The notes beneath the pieces were generated by a model that saw only the letters and a program-made list of their open reading frames with translations, did no database searches and was not told the origin of the DNA. Source: Micrasema longulum (Eukaryota; Arthropoda; Insecta; Trichoptera; Brachycentridae). Taken from it: a DNA stretch of 64,000 nucleotides. The translations under genes and the position numbers were made by a program. The stretch lies in the NCBI GenBank assembly GCA_022494885.1, contig JAGVSM010003460.1:62001-126000 (forward strand), read 5' to 3'. This document shows, piece by piece, positions 1 to 10,529 of this stretch (the stretch's first letter is position 1; every line of letters begins with the position of its first letter).

Positions 1-600
1 TAAAGTTTATGAGGCACAATCATCTAAGGTGGTATAATTACACGAGTTACATAATGGCAGATAGACGTTCCGGATTGTGGTGTGGATTGAAGGTCATACC
101 AGATTACTGGCAACGGCATGGTGTGGCGTGGTTTAGGATGCGATGGGATAGCGCATAGCGGACGGCGGGCGGCAGTTGGTGTCGACATGATGCATAAATA
201 CCTCAAATAATAGATATATGTAATACTTATTTGATATACTTATTTGATAAACATACGCGCAGAGTAACGAACGCATTTTTATTTTTTTAAAAACCATTGC
301 CTACTTGAATTATTTAACAAACAGATTATTGAAAGCCCGGGCTTGTACTTAAAATTCCTCGGCTTGAGCATATATTTAAATAACTACATGGATTTTGTGT
401 TCCTTTTACGTTTTGCGGAGCGATAATTTTATCGCATTTTTCTTAATATGTACTAAAAGCAAAAATTTAACAAAAAAACCGATTTTTTAAATTATAATAA
501 ATTTTTATCAAAAAATGTTTTTGTGTTCATATAACTCATAAGAACATTAAAATTTTAGAGCCGCTTTGAACGAGTTGTAATTAACTGACTATTAGAAGGA
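1..600. other. Intergenic, no gene seen
   Basis: There is no supported coding sequence. A GC-richer patch lies at about 55-190. The rest is AT-rich with homopolymer runs and no repeat that I could match elsewhere in the window. Confidence 0.5.
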
Positions 601-690
601 AATTAAGTTTTGGTAAAGCGGTGTTTGAACCTCGGACATTTGATCCGTGAATCCGCGTCACTAGCCACGGACCATAACCCGGTTTTTTAT
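600..690 (-). repeat. tRNA-like SINE head, family D (relic)
   Basis: Read on the minus strand, this has the layout of a tRNA-derived promoter: an A-box-like GTGGCTAGTG and a B-box-like GAGGTTCAAAC near 620. The same head recurs at 25195-25285 (+) and 44890-44980 (-), each with the core 'GGATCA...GTCC...GGTTCGAATC'. The three copies are diverged, so this is a SINE family and not a working tRNA gene. No 3' tail could be delimited. Confidence 0.5.
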
Positions 691-814
691 ACTAAATGCA
701 CTGAGGATACGTAACTGCACATACTTTCCCAAAATACGAATGAATGCTGCACTGCTAGTCCGTAGTGCATAGTGCATATACAATATATCGCTAGCCCAAA
801 GCAACAGTGAGATA

Positions 815-1141
815 TGTCTAAGAGACAGCGTAAGAAATGAAAAAATAAGGCACCGAACCGGAGTTGTGGATATCATGGATCGTGCAGCGAAATTGAAACG
901 GCAGTGGGCAGGATACTTGGCGAGACAAAATGGTGGCAGGTGGACACCCAGAATAATAAAGTGGAGACCATGGGCAAATAAAAGAAGTGTTAAAAGGCCA
1001 CAGAAAAGATGGGTCGATGACATTGCCTCAATCGCCGGTAAAACGTGGATGATAAAAGCGGGTGATAGGAAGGAATGGAGACGTTTGGAAGGGGCCTTTA
1101 TCCAGCAGTGGAGAGAATAAGGCTGAAGAAGAAGAAGAAAC
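815..1141 (+). mobile_element. RTE-type retrotransposon, C-terminal fragment
   Basis: One open frame (815-1120) encodes the conserved tail that follows the reverse transcriptase in RTE-like insect non-LTR elements. It includes RNEKIRHRTGVVDIMDRAAK, a basic linker RSVKRPQKRWVDDIASIAGK and the closing DRKEWRRLEGAFIQQWRE before a stop. The expected downstream short repeat, (GAA)n, is present at 1123-1139. The RT and endonuclease domains are missing, as in a 5'-truncated retrotransposition product. A second, more damaged copy of the same family lies at 9015-9424. Identification rests on remembered family motifs; a translated search would settle it. Confidence 0.8.
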
Positions 1142-1164
1142 AATCAATCAATTATCATCGTATC

Positions 1165-1330
1165 CCTACCCGGGACCTCAAGTATAGTGTGCGAATGCGC
1201 TAACTACTACAACACGAGGCCGACATATTTCCACTCCTTTAACTTTTCTAGGATTTTTATCTAAAAGTAGCCAAAAACAGTTGTCGAAAAAACCTCATTC
1301 AGGATTCTGGTTCTATTTAACACACATAAC
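1165..1330 (-). repeat. SINE family C copy
   Basis: On the minus strand the unit begins with a tRNA-like head (B box near 1170, complement of 'cccgggacctcaa') and continues into a body shared with 10325-10525, 33690-33890, 44280-44480 and 56795-56925, recognisable from 'ggattctggttctat' at about 1301. This copy is diverged and its 3' end is not sharp. Confidence 0.65.
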
Positions 1331-1339
1331 TGTAGTCTA

Positions 1340-2700
1340 CACAAAATAAATTTAAATTTGAAATAAATAATAAATGTACTCTACATAAGTAAATATTAAA
1401 AAGAACAATACAGGTATAATAATTTAAAGCAGTTATGTATTTTGTATAGCTTGTTTTATGTTTATTTAAAATAATAACGCATCCCTTCACTTAGCTGTCG
1501 TTTGCACACTGCACTTCGTCTCGCGTTTGAACCCTAACGGAGACGTTTAAAAACACGCGAGGGGTTTGCATGTTAATATTATTATTATAATACCCACATA
1601 ATATTATTTTAAACGAAGGTACGGTGCAGCTTAAATAATGACTTATACCCTTCCTTCCGGTGGACGATTTCGGTTCGTATTACAAAACACGACACACCTG
1701 ATGTCACCCGTGTGATCTTTTCACGGTCAACTTCAGCGACGTTCTGGTTCAAATCTACCCAAGTTTATGGCGTTTACATTTTTTATCTATACAACAAAGT
1801 ATAATAATTGTTAAACATTGCTATTCAAAATCACTTTCTTTAGTGGCTTCATGTCAATTCTACAAATCAGAGTATGTATATTACTTACATTTGAAAATTT
1901 TTCAGTAATATTTTAAAAATTAACTATGTTCCAAATGAGCCAGACCTTTGTTCTGTTATCTGAGATGAGTGATAGGCAATAAAAAAAAAGATTTATTACA
2001 TTACAAATATCTACATTTAAACACCATTATAAATAACACAACATAATAATAATTCTAAGGATTTCTCAAGTATTTAAAAATGAGATTACGTAAGTCACTG
2101 AAAACGTTTTTTTATATTTTTATTTTTAATATGTTAGTGAAGTACATATTATATCGATAATATATGATATAGGTAATATAATAGATTTAAATATTATTAC
2201 TCATTCCCATTTTTATATTCCTTCTATTCCTATTACTGTAAATAATAGGATATAGATAAAAGAATATATATACATTATTACAAATGTTGGAAAATAACAT
2301 TTTATAGAATGATTTCTTTGAACTTTAGTAATACAATATTTTGATCTGTCCAGTAACAAACCAGTGAACTAATGAATTTGGCATTCAAATATCATGGCAC
2401 AATATTATACTACCTACTAATATATTTTATTTTGTTACGGAGTATCATATTACGCAATTTAAGATAGTTTTAATATATAATATTATATGTACGTACGAGC
2501 TTATACAAAGTCTCAATTTGTCACCCATGCAATATCACACACTGGTTTTATAAAATGCCACGTAGGTTCCCTACTAGCCTACCCAATCAGAAATATATTT
2601 ATTTTCTTGGTAAATAAATACCAAAATAAAAAATAAATAAAAAAAATCTGAAAGCTGAATTTATCCAATTGTACTGAACGAAAATTTATTATAAATACTC
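1340..2700. other. AT-rich intergenic, nothing recognised
   Basis: There is no coding signal. The only GC-richer stretch (about 1485-1570 and 1640-1760) has no open frame. I could not match the segment to other repeats in the window. Confidence 0.5.
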
Positions 2701-2713
2701 TTTTGAGTATTAA

Positions 2714-2862
2714 TTGTCTTGTCTCACTAGGGTCCAAAACAGCAAAATACTGAGTTATGAGAATAATTGTCTCAGAGGAATCTTGGGTGTGCGGTGGTTT
2801 GACTTTGTAAGGAATGAAGTAATAAGAGAACGGACGCAGCAAACTAGAGTTTCAATTCAATT
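2714..2862 (+). mobile_element. Non-LTR retrotransposon C-terminal fragment, 5' half
   Basis: The frame gives CLRGILGVRWFDFVRNEVIR followed by RTQQT, the post-RT motif 'cLR.iLgv.w.d.vrN..i..rt.q' typical of insect endonuclease/reverse transcriptase elements. The expected continuation, a 'RRxxWLGH' motif, appears in the same orientation at 3273. The two halves appear to belong to one element split by a minus-strand insertion at about 2870-3255. Confidence 0.6.
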
Positions 2863-2869
2863 GAAATTA

Positions 2870-3255
2870 TTTATTTTAAATAATACATTACAAACTATAA
2901 TTAAATGCGTACATATTATAAAAAGACAAAAAAGTATAAAGATTCTCTTGTCGAAATAGTAGAAGAATCCTGCTCCGGAAAACCCCTTCAGATACATGGA
3001 ACAGATCAACATCCAGAGCGATGTTGTTCAGCATAGCGGAAGCCCTTCCAACAGGCATAACCATCGGCAGGTTGGTACTTTATATTGGAATATGATACAA
3101 TCTATTCTGACGCGTCTTAGGTAATTATCAGGAACATACAAACCAATGTTCATCATAATCACAGAAATGTCGATCATACCGCGCAACAATCGATAAAAAT
3201 GTGTAGTCAAATACACATTCCTTCTAATCTCTAAATTGTTGTAGCCAAGCATACC
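2870..3255 (-). mobile_element. Jockey/CR1-like C-terminal relic (possible insertion)
   Basis: The minus-strand reading from 3252 gives LEIRRNVYLTTHFYRLLRGM and then VPDNYLRRVRIDC. This follows the spacing of jockey/CR1-clade C-termini ('RR....FLykil.g.id....l..i...vP....R'). It is short and degenerate. Its position between two + strand pieces of another element suggests that it inserted there. The alternative is a chance frame. Confidence 0.4.
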
Positions 3256-3272
3256 CTGGAGAAACTTCTAGA

Positions 3273-3520
3273 GTGACAATTGTCATCAAGCGGAGGCGAT
3301 ACGGTTGGCTTGGCCATGCGGATGCCTTCAGAGAGCCTGAACCAGGCTTGCCTACTTTGCAAACATCACTTGGACGTCCGCTGCTGACTGTTCGTCGGCA
3401 GTTCATGTCAGAACTACGGGACGCAAACCTGACTTGAGAGGATGCACAGGTGTTGGCAGCAGACCGATAGAGTATGCTTGGAGAATCTTTGTGGACACCA
3501 GATCGAAGGTGGAAAGGCGA
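3273..3520 (+). mobile_element. Non-LTR retrotransposon C-terminal fragment, 3' half
   Basis: The frame reads IKRRRYGWLGHADAF, then a proline/arginine linker, then FMSELRDANLT and, after an in-frame stop at about 3435, EDAQVLAADR. This matches the 'rRRlrWlGHv...GRP...w.r.l..el....l.w..a..lA.dR' tail of insect endonuclease/reverse transcriptases. Two in-frame stops show that it is dead. It is the probable continuation of the fragment at 2714-2862. Confidence 0.7.
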
Positions 3521-3524
3521 AAAT

Positions 3525-3950
3525 TCCTAAGCGACATATAACCAACTTTACAGAAGAGCCAATGAAAGTTATTTTTGAAATTTAAAAAAAATCTGATTTT
3601 TTAATTTTTATTATAATTATGTAGGAATCACGCCAAAATAATGAGATTTTTTTATAAATTAAAATAAAAAAATAATAATAATTAGCTTTTCTGTAATGTT
3701 GCTTAGGAATTTTTGCCTTTTTACCGACGAGTCGATGTGCTCAACTAGAAAGCGGACATGGAATGATGTTGATGATGACGATGATTAATAAGAAACGAAA
3801 AGTAAAATAAATCAAAACATAAAACCAAAATAAGGTGGTTGTAGCATCATAATGCATGTCGCATTTATGTAACAACAAAAATACAACCCATACAAATAAT
3901 ATAATCACTAGATCCTCAACAAAAAGCCAACTTAAACAAATACAAACTAA
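3525..3950. other. Intergenic, nothing recognised
   Basis: AT-rich with A/T runs; no coding sequence or repeat match seen. Confidence 0.4.
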
Positions 3951-3954
3951 TACC

Positions 3955-4345
3955 ACTTTCGCATAAAAGGATTTTGAGTACTATGCAATTAAAATCTTTA
4001 ACCTACTTCCACTGTCCATGAAAACAATAAATAACTAGAAAATGTTCAAAAAGGCTATAAAAAATGGATAGTGAAGCTGGGTAGAAGTAAAATAAGTTGT
4101 CTTATTCGACCAAACCAATATTGAATCAACTGTTCTACAAATGTTTAGTTTATGTTATGTTTTTGTTGAAAATGAAGTGTTTACATATATACGTAGTGTA
4201 TAAAACTGTAGAAACAATTTGTTAATTATCTCTGTATTGTCTTTGTTTATTCTCACATGTAAAAATATATTTTTTAAAGTATATTGTTTAGTGTCCTCGG
4301 CACGGGTCCCAGTGGGGTCACATTATTTTTATTATTAATAACTGT
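3955..4345 (+). mobile_element. Jockey-like element J1, 3' end (copy 1)
   Basis: This is the terminal region of a jockey-like non-LTR element, identified by alignment by eye with 11805-12770 (-) and 40800-41305 (+). All three share 'ggattttgagtactat.caattaaaat', 'caatattgaatcaactg', and the 3' UTR block 'agtgtcctcggcacggg...gtcacattatttttattatt'. It holds no meaningful coding sequence and ends near an A-rich run at 4359. Confidence 0.75.
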
Positions 4346-5744
4346 TTACTATGTGGAAAAAAAAAAAATATTCAGGAGATATTATTTAAAATCGATCACA
4401 CATTTTATACATGGATTAATATAAATTTTACCCATTAGTTACCTATAAACCTACTACCTACATAAACGAATGTAGATCAAAATGGCAAATAAACAAAGGA
4501 AATGTACCGTTACCACAAAGGTACAATCATATTATTATAATCATTTAAGAATCCCTCCACTACCGCACTCCATACAAAAAGCAAAAGAAAAAACAATCAG
4601 TGCGTAACACACTACGTGCTCACAATATCAGACACACATACCTTAATACATCAGGTTAGTAATGCTAGAATCAAAAAATAAAAACATACAAGTTCTTGAA
4701 TACTGACATTTTTTTTGTTAGACAGATTTTTTATTTATTTTTAGTTTCCGTTTCCATGGCCCTGAAGCCTGACTTTTGCAAACAGTTTTAATTAATTTAT
4801 TTCTTATTTAGGAATAACGACAGATCACAAGACATAACATACGAACCAAAACAATAATGGGCCAATAATATTTTATTATAACTACTCCACAACATGTTTT
4901 TACTGTCGTTTTTTGATACTTAAAATCCATGTATGTGCGCGCACAAATTAATGGTGTGTTTATGGTAATAATATGAATATTTTAAACAAAATAAATAAAC
5001 GAAACTAATACGATAAATGTGACCATAAATTTAAACTTTGCTCTATGAAATCCACTTGTTTTGTAATAATATAAGCGATGCATACAATATTTATTTCTTA
5101 AAATTCCCTGATTTCTCTATAATTTTCACCTATTTCTTAGGAGCAAAAACAGATACTCAAGTTGTATTTTTATCATATATAATACAAATTTTTGTGGAGT
5201 TTTTAAATGAAACTTAGATATAGTTTGCCGTTATCGTTTTTTTTATATTTTTAGTTTTGTACACTATCATACATAATAAATTCTATTTCTAAATGCAACA
5301 GTTAATAATATCGTTAAAACCTTCAAATAAAATTACTGTTTCATAAGTGTATGTTATTATTTATCAATTAATATATTAAGTTAAACACGATTTTATATTT
5401 ATATTATTGCAGATTTTTCCTCAACAAAATACAACGATCAAACGCTAATAAATGAATCTAAAATATAATGATTTTCATGAATATTTATTTTTTTGCTGGC
5501 CTTATTATTTTTAATTGAAGAGATCGCTGCGAGATTCTATCAAAAATACATACAATTACGTGCTCACACACAGAAAACTTGGTGGATATATTAACACACA
5601 TATATATGTACATTATTATGTAGGTACTATCTAGTGTAAGTTATTGTAAGTTTCATCTATAAAACACAGTACCCATTCGTACATTTAACAAATAAGTTTA
5701 AAAAAGAATCGAACAAGACGTAAACGCGAATAAGGTAAACTACC
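4346..5744. other. AT-rich intergenic, nothing recognised
   Basis: Long AT-rich interval without supported coding frames, tRNA-like heads or inverted repeats matched to other parts of the window. Confidence 0.5.
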
Positions 5745-6130
5745 ATCACGCCATTTCCCATAGGGATAGGCAGAGAGAACAGACCTGGCATACATTCATA
5801 GCTTCTTCCACATTCATACATCTTGTCATACATGTCTTTCAGTTCTGCCTGCTTTTGACATGACCAGACTTAAGATTTTGGTTTATCTGACCATGCCACG
5901 TCGTCTTCGTCTCACGATACCGTTCATTTTCGCAATATATACTTGATTTACCATTCTTTTGTCGTCCATTCGTTCTACATGACCGAACCATCTCAGAGAC
6001 CCTTTCTTAATCTTATCAGTTGTACTGGACTCAGATTTACACTCTCGCCTGATTTCATCATTCGTTCATACATTGATTTCACACACATTCGTCTAAGAGA
6101 TCGCATTTCAAATGTACCGAGCTGTAGTAA
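5745..6130 (-). mobile_element. Non-LTR element C-terminal relic ('GSLRWFGHVERM' type)
   Basis: The minus-strand frames give LGTFEMRSLRRMCVKSMYER, then KKGSLRWFGHVERMDDKRMV and RRRRRGMVR. This is the conserved tail of an insect endonuclease/reverse transcriptase family whose ORF usually ends in a 'SAYPYGK.A' motif. Here the end reads LFSLPIPMGNG in a shifted frame near 5750. At least two frame changes are needed, so it is a pseudogene fragment. The same family ends at 15210-15332 on the + strand. Confidence 0.75.
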
Positions 6131-6429
6131 TATAAATATACACACGCATGTAGGTATTACGTTATAATTGTATACAACTTACCTTATGAAAATCCAACAG
6201 ATGTCCGATTGTTATCCCCCGAAAACAGTCACACAACACAACCACCTGATAACAAAAACAAATGTCTACGCAATGAGGAAGTAAATGCCTTCCCGCCAAC
6301 AGCGCTGGCCCTCTTTCTTCCAAGTTCTCGCAATATTCGCGGCAACTTTTCCACGATGAGCAAACCGCCGCTAAATATTCATGTTATAATAATCATAGGT
6401 CTAGCACTGTCGCAAACGGCATAATGAAT

Positions 6430-6895
6430 TAACAGTTAGAATTTTGCACCACGAACATCGAAAGCGCGCCGAGCGAAACGCGAATCTAAAACGAGAGAAC
6501 TCGAATCACATTACCGGAAAATCTTATCAAACTGTTCGCTTTTTAAAAAAGGCTTACGAATGTTTTCATTTTGACAGGTAGCTACGCTCTACGGCCGCGT
6601 ACATTTCCCACTGGCGACTCCGAGAGACTAACACCAACAGCCAACAGCTAGCAATCTGACAAGGTGAACGCGCGAAGCGATCGTCCGCAGTCCGCGGTTC
6701 GCAGGCATCTCACCCGGGAGAGGGGATCCGCGATCCATCGAACTTCGCCTCCGCAAGACCGAATGTTGAGGACAATTCCCATCTTGTAAACATTCGTCAG
6801 GTGACTCGCGGTCCCCGCGGCCCGCCACCGCACCCGCCACCCGCTGCCCGCCGACGCTCCTGGGAAAGACAACGCAAACAATAAGGAGTATTGTT
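6430..6895. promoter_or_regulatory. GC- and CpG-rich island, candidate promoter
   Basis: Base composition changes sharply here: 6580-6860 is visibly GC-rich, with many CG dinucleotides in an AT-rich region, which in insects usually marks a promoter, 5' UTR or first exon. On the minus strand there is one plausible first coding exon (see 6714-6782). No TATA box or initiator can be assigned with confidence, and the direction is unresolved. Confidence 0.4.
6714..6782 (-). CDS. Candidate first coding exon, unknown gene
   Basis: In the GC-rich island, the minus strand has an ATG at 6782 in a good initiation context (AAGATGG). It opens a 23-codon frame beginning MGIVLNIRSCGG and ending CGG|GTGAGA, a strong splice-donor match at 6713-6708. 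If real, the gene would continue toward lower coordinates. I found no convincing downstream exon between 1 and 6700, so it may leave the window or have its next exon unrecognised. I do not recognise the peptide. The readable frames on both strands may simply reflect high GC content. Confidence 0.22.
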
Positions 6896-7194
6896 ACGTG
6901 CCGAGATTGTTGATCGATTATGCGTGAAGCTTCGATGGATTATGGTGTGAACGTTTCAGGGGCAATCAGACGAAGATGGCCACAATTAAATTATTATGTC
7001 GAAGCCATTTACACCGCAAACCGTTATGTCATCGTTTATGCACTTCATGAGACCGCGAATCGGTTATTTAGTACACATTTAGTAGCCGTGTACCTACCTC
7101 AAATATTATTGTTATAATAATAATGGACTAATCATCTTGAAGTAATTATTAATAAAGTGAGATTTTTACCTATGTGTTCAAACGGTTAAGTTTT

Positions 7195-7560
7195 TACGCC
7201 CAGCTTAATACTATTAAAATGGTATATTATGCACTTGTACAGTCATCGCTTTCCTATGGAATAATTGGATGGGGGGGAGCTTTTAACAACCATATAAAAC
7301 CATTAGAAACTGTTCAAAAATTTATCTTAAAATAATGCTTCACAAACATCGCACTTTTTCCTCTTTCCAATTGTTCCAAGAAGCTAAACTTTTGGAAATA
7401 AGACTAATATATTGTTTTTAATGTTTTAAATATACATTTATGAATCAAATTTTATTTACGAGTAATTTAAATATATCACTAAGAAGGGATCGTGTGCTAG
7501 AAATACCACATTGTAAAACGAGGCTAGTACAGAGACATGCATATTTTATAGGCCCAAAAA
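7195..7560 (+). mobile_element. Jockey-like reverse transcriptase fragment
   Basis: The frame encodes MVYYALVQSSLSYGIIGWGG, then HIKPLETVQKFILK and, after a frameshift in an A-run near 7332, a continuation resembling 'iml.k....f.LF.eakll.irliy'. This is the 'YyaLvqS.l.YGi..Wgga....l..lq..ilk' block after the RT domain in jockey-clade elements. It is truncated at both ends and lies tail to tail with the minus-strand element at 7625-8220. Confidence 0.75.
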
Positions 7561-7624
7561 TGTTACTTTTTCATTGCTGATAATATTTCGTTAATCACAA
7601 AATTTCAAAATTTTCAAAAGATTC

Positions 7625-8220
7625 ATCGGGATGAATTTTTTTATTTATTTTTTTATTAATGAATTTCATAAAACGTACACGTTTTTAAAAAATTCTATAC
7701 ATATCTACTTTTACACATCTAGTAAATTTTATCACCGTAACTCTCCGAAAAAGAGACTAACTCTTGTGCTTGGAGAGTGACTTACACTGTTGTAGTTGTT
7801 TATTATAAGAGGTTATATAATTTTGAATACGAGTACATGAGAAAAAAATAAAAACATAGGATAAATAAAGAAAAACATAAAACAAAAATACATTCATACT
7901 TATGAAAATTTTATGTTGTTTTTACACGTGTTCAAAAAATTTCTTAAAATTTACTTAAAATTTATCTATTGATATATTCTTTTTAATAGTTTTTAGTTCA
8001 TTGGGGAGATTATTATAATTTTGTACACCTTTATAGACAAAAATGAGTTTGTTGTAACTCCTGGGAGTACAAAAAAATAATTTTTGTATGATTTAATAAA
8101 TAAAAAAAATAAAAAATTCTTATATCTTTTTCCTTTTTTATATATTTGTATAATAGAATTTATTTTATAAAAAGTGTCTACTGTATGAATCTTAAATATT
8201 TTAAATAGACTTAAATTACT
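7625..8220 (-). mobile_element. Jockey/CR1-like C-terminus and 3' UTR
   Basis: The minus-strand frame from about 8200 downward has the spacing of a jockey-type C-terminus, with a 'VLPGVTTNSFLSIKVYKI' stretch before a stop at about 7993. It is followed by a 3' UTR with AGTTAGTCTCTTTTTCGGAG (7747-7766) and a T-rich end near 7640, the complement of an A-rich tail. The first residues of the open frame (8221-8286) derive from the adjoining LIR repeat, so the frame is a fusion across an insertion border. Confidence 0.5.
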
Positions 8221-8465
8221 TCTAGGCAACGCCTGGAAACACTTTTCAATTTTTATACTTCTTATGTCAGTTAGTTTAATCAACAATGTGTTAGGTATGT
8301 CTAGATGTTTGTAGACGGGGTGGATTTCACTCCTTATGGAGTTATTGAATACAGTGTGTAATGTGGCTTCTTAAACCAGACAATGGCAATGGTCAAATGC
8401 CTGGACTTACCATGTTCCCTTTTCAAAAATATTTCCCGTTCTGTTGCAATAAGTTCAGAAAAATA
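8221..8465 (-). mobile_element. LIR inverted-repeat family, copy a
   Basis: Diagnostic blocks of the LIR family are present in minus orientation: 'gcaacgcctggaaa' (8226), 'cttaaaccagacaatg' (8371), 'tgcctggacttacc' (8399), 'cttttcaaaaatatttcccg' (8421) and 'tctgttgcaataa' (8440). The element has no open frame of its own. Confidence 0.7.
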
Positions 8466-8524
8466 AACCGTTCATACTTATCGATTGGCGCGATCTCCAA
8501 AATAAGTAAATTACCAAATTCGAA

Positions 8525-8655
8525 TCTCTCGTAGGCGATTCGATTCGATTCCCGGTGAGATCAAAACAATAAAACATTTCTTTTCTCGTGTCTGGGTGTT
8601 CTGAGAATTGTTTATCCTCTGTAATTGGACCTCATGGCTCATGGCTGTTGCGATG
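8525..8655 (+). repeat. SINE family A, diverged relic
   Basis: Matches family A (13649, 40083) after the tRNA-like head: 'gattcccggtgagatcaaaa' (8546), 'ctcgtgtctgggtgttctg' (8585) and 'tgtaattggacctc' (8620). The A box is not recognisable. Confidence 0.5.
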
Positions 8656-9014
8656 GTAGTAAAAAATCAGAGAAGTTGATACGGGTGGTTTTTATTAGGT
8701 ACTGAAAAACACGAATGACGCATTGGCTGATTTCCGGTATGCGGTGGGCCTATTTCATACGAATCGTCCAAATCCTCACGTCACGGTAAAATAAGGGTGG
8801 ACCGACATTCATTATATTATTAAATCAGGTGTGGATTAGTCGACCTCGTGGTGTACTGGTAAGAATCATAATAAATAAAATATACCTAATACAGTGAAAG
8901 TACGTTCCTACATATACCCAAAACCGTTTTAAAGACCGTGGGTTTTCCTATCGGTCATTGAAATGTTTTTTTTCTCAATAAACAAGTTACTCTTTTAAAA
9001 ATGTCAATTTCGAA

Positions 9015-9424
9015 TTGTGTATATTACTGGTGATGACATACAGACTAGAAACCATGTCAGTGACTCAGAAAAGTAGCCAAAAACTAATATGCTCCCAGTG
9101 CTCAATGGAAAGACAGATGCTCGGTGTATGTCAAAGAGACATAATTAGAAATGAAGAAATAAGGGGTCGAACCGGAGTCATAGATATCATAGATCGTCCA
9201 GCAAAACAAAAATGGCAGCGGGCAGGACACTCGGCGAGGCAAAATGATGGCAGGTGGACACAAAATAAGTGTTGGAATGCCACAAAAAAGATGAGTCGAT
9301 GATATTGCCTCGATAGCCGGTAAAACATGGATGATAAAAGCGGGTGATAGAAAATAATGGGGACGTTTGGAAGAGGTCCTTATCCAGCAGTGGATAGAAC
9401 AAGGCTGAAGAAGAAGAAGAAGAT
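9015..9424 (+). mobile_element. RTE-type C-terminal fragment, copy 2
   Basis: Same family as 815-1141, with about 45 further residues upstream. It starts VMTYRLETMSVTQKSSQKLI, continues RNEEIRGRTGVIDIID and RQNDGRWTQ, then loses about 30 bp at 9262 relative to copy 1, shifting the frame. The rest, found only by changing frame, corresponds to the 'DRKEWRRLE..' end. The 3' (GAA)n tract is at 9409-9422. The copy is clearly dead. Confidence 0.8.
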
Positions 9425-9429
9425 AGCGA

Positions 9430-10320
9430 AATACGACTTCAGTATTTAAGAATATTGGAGAGATAAATCAAATCTAGTATGTATTCTATGAAGACTCGTG
9501 TGACATTGCCTCTCAAGGGTTAGACATTCGAACGTTCTCTAGATAGTTGCAAAACATGTTTTTTTTATTATTGTTTATATGAATAAGCATTTTTTTTCAT
9601 CAACTTTTACGGGTATTTTTTTTACCCGTTTCTAATTCTTATGCAATTTTTGAGAGCCGAAATTCTCAAGAACAACGCAGTCTAATTTTACCGTTGAATT
9701 GTATAATTCGCGTTTACATTAATTTAAGAGATGAATTATCTCAAGTCATGCAGCTTCGTAGCGCATAACTTTTACTTTTATTTGTTAAATTTTACATTCC
9801 TACCTTTCCCTATTGTAAGTAAACTTTCCTTCCACAAATAAACAAACGTTACATTCGCTTCATTTCTGCGTTTAATAATTAATCAAGTAAATTTATGCAC
9901 ATACATATTTTTGTACATTGAAAATTTCATTATTACATTGGTGTCCATTGTTTGATAAAATCTTCACTAATAGTAATTAATGTATCCGAGTAAAAAAACA
10001 TACACATTCTAATTTATATAAAACTAATAAATGTGATCAAATAAAAATTGCCAAGGGCTTTAAGAAATCGAATTGATTTAGTCATATTTACTATGACGCT
10101 TTTTTTAAATATTCGTTTTCTGTCGCAAATTCATTAAAAAATGTTGATCCATAAATTATTATATTTGTAAAATTAAAAATAAATAAACCATCTATTCCTT
10201 TCCCTATCCGCACCCACTCATGATTCTTATTCCAGTATTGATCTTTTTTGTTCCATGCAAGGTAAGATAAAGTGATCAAAGAAAAATCGCAGTGTAAAAC
10301 AAAAAACAACAGTTTGCGTC
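9430..10320. other. Intergenic, nothing recognised
   Basis: AT-rich; no coding sequence or repeat assignment. The minus-strand frame at 10091-10309 has no family features. Confidence 0.4.
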
Positions 10321-10324
10321 AACT

Positions 10325-10525
10325 TTGCCAGGAATTGAACCTAGAACTTTAAGCATGCTAGGCGAAGGTTCCAATCACTACGAGACGGACATATCTTGTT
10401 TTCTCTTTTGAAGATTTTTACCTGAGCGTAGCCAACGAGCCGAAAACACTCGTTCGGGATTCTGGTTCTACTTGACAAATAGAATTGTATTCTTCATCCG
10501 CCTGGACACAGGCAAAATAAATTAT
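10325..10525 (-). repeat. SINE family C copy
   Basis: Minus-strand tRNA-like head (10325-10395, with 'ggaattgaacctagaa' as the complement of a B box) followed by the family body 'actcgttcgggattctggtt' (10449) and the terminal block 'ttcttcatccgcctggacac' (10491). Confidence 0.75.
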
Positions 10526-10529
10526 TACA

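Noticed and set aside
661..1143. Minus-strand frame of 160 codons
   Set aside because: It is the antisense shadow of the RTE C-terminal fragment on the + strand and shows no family motifs of its own.
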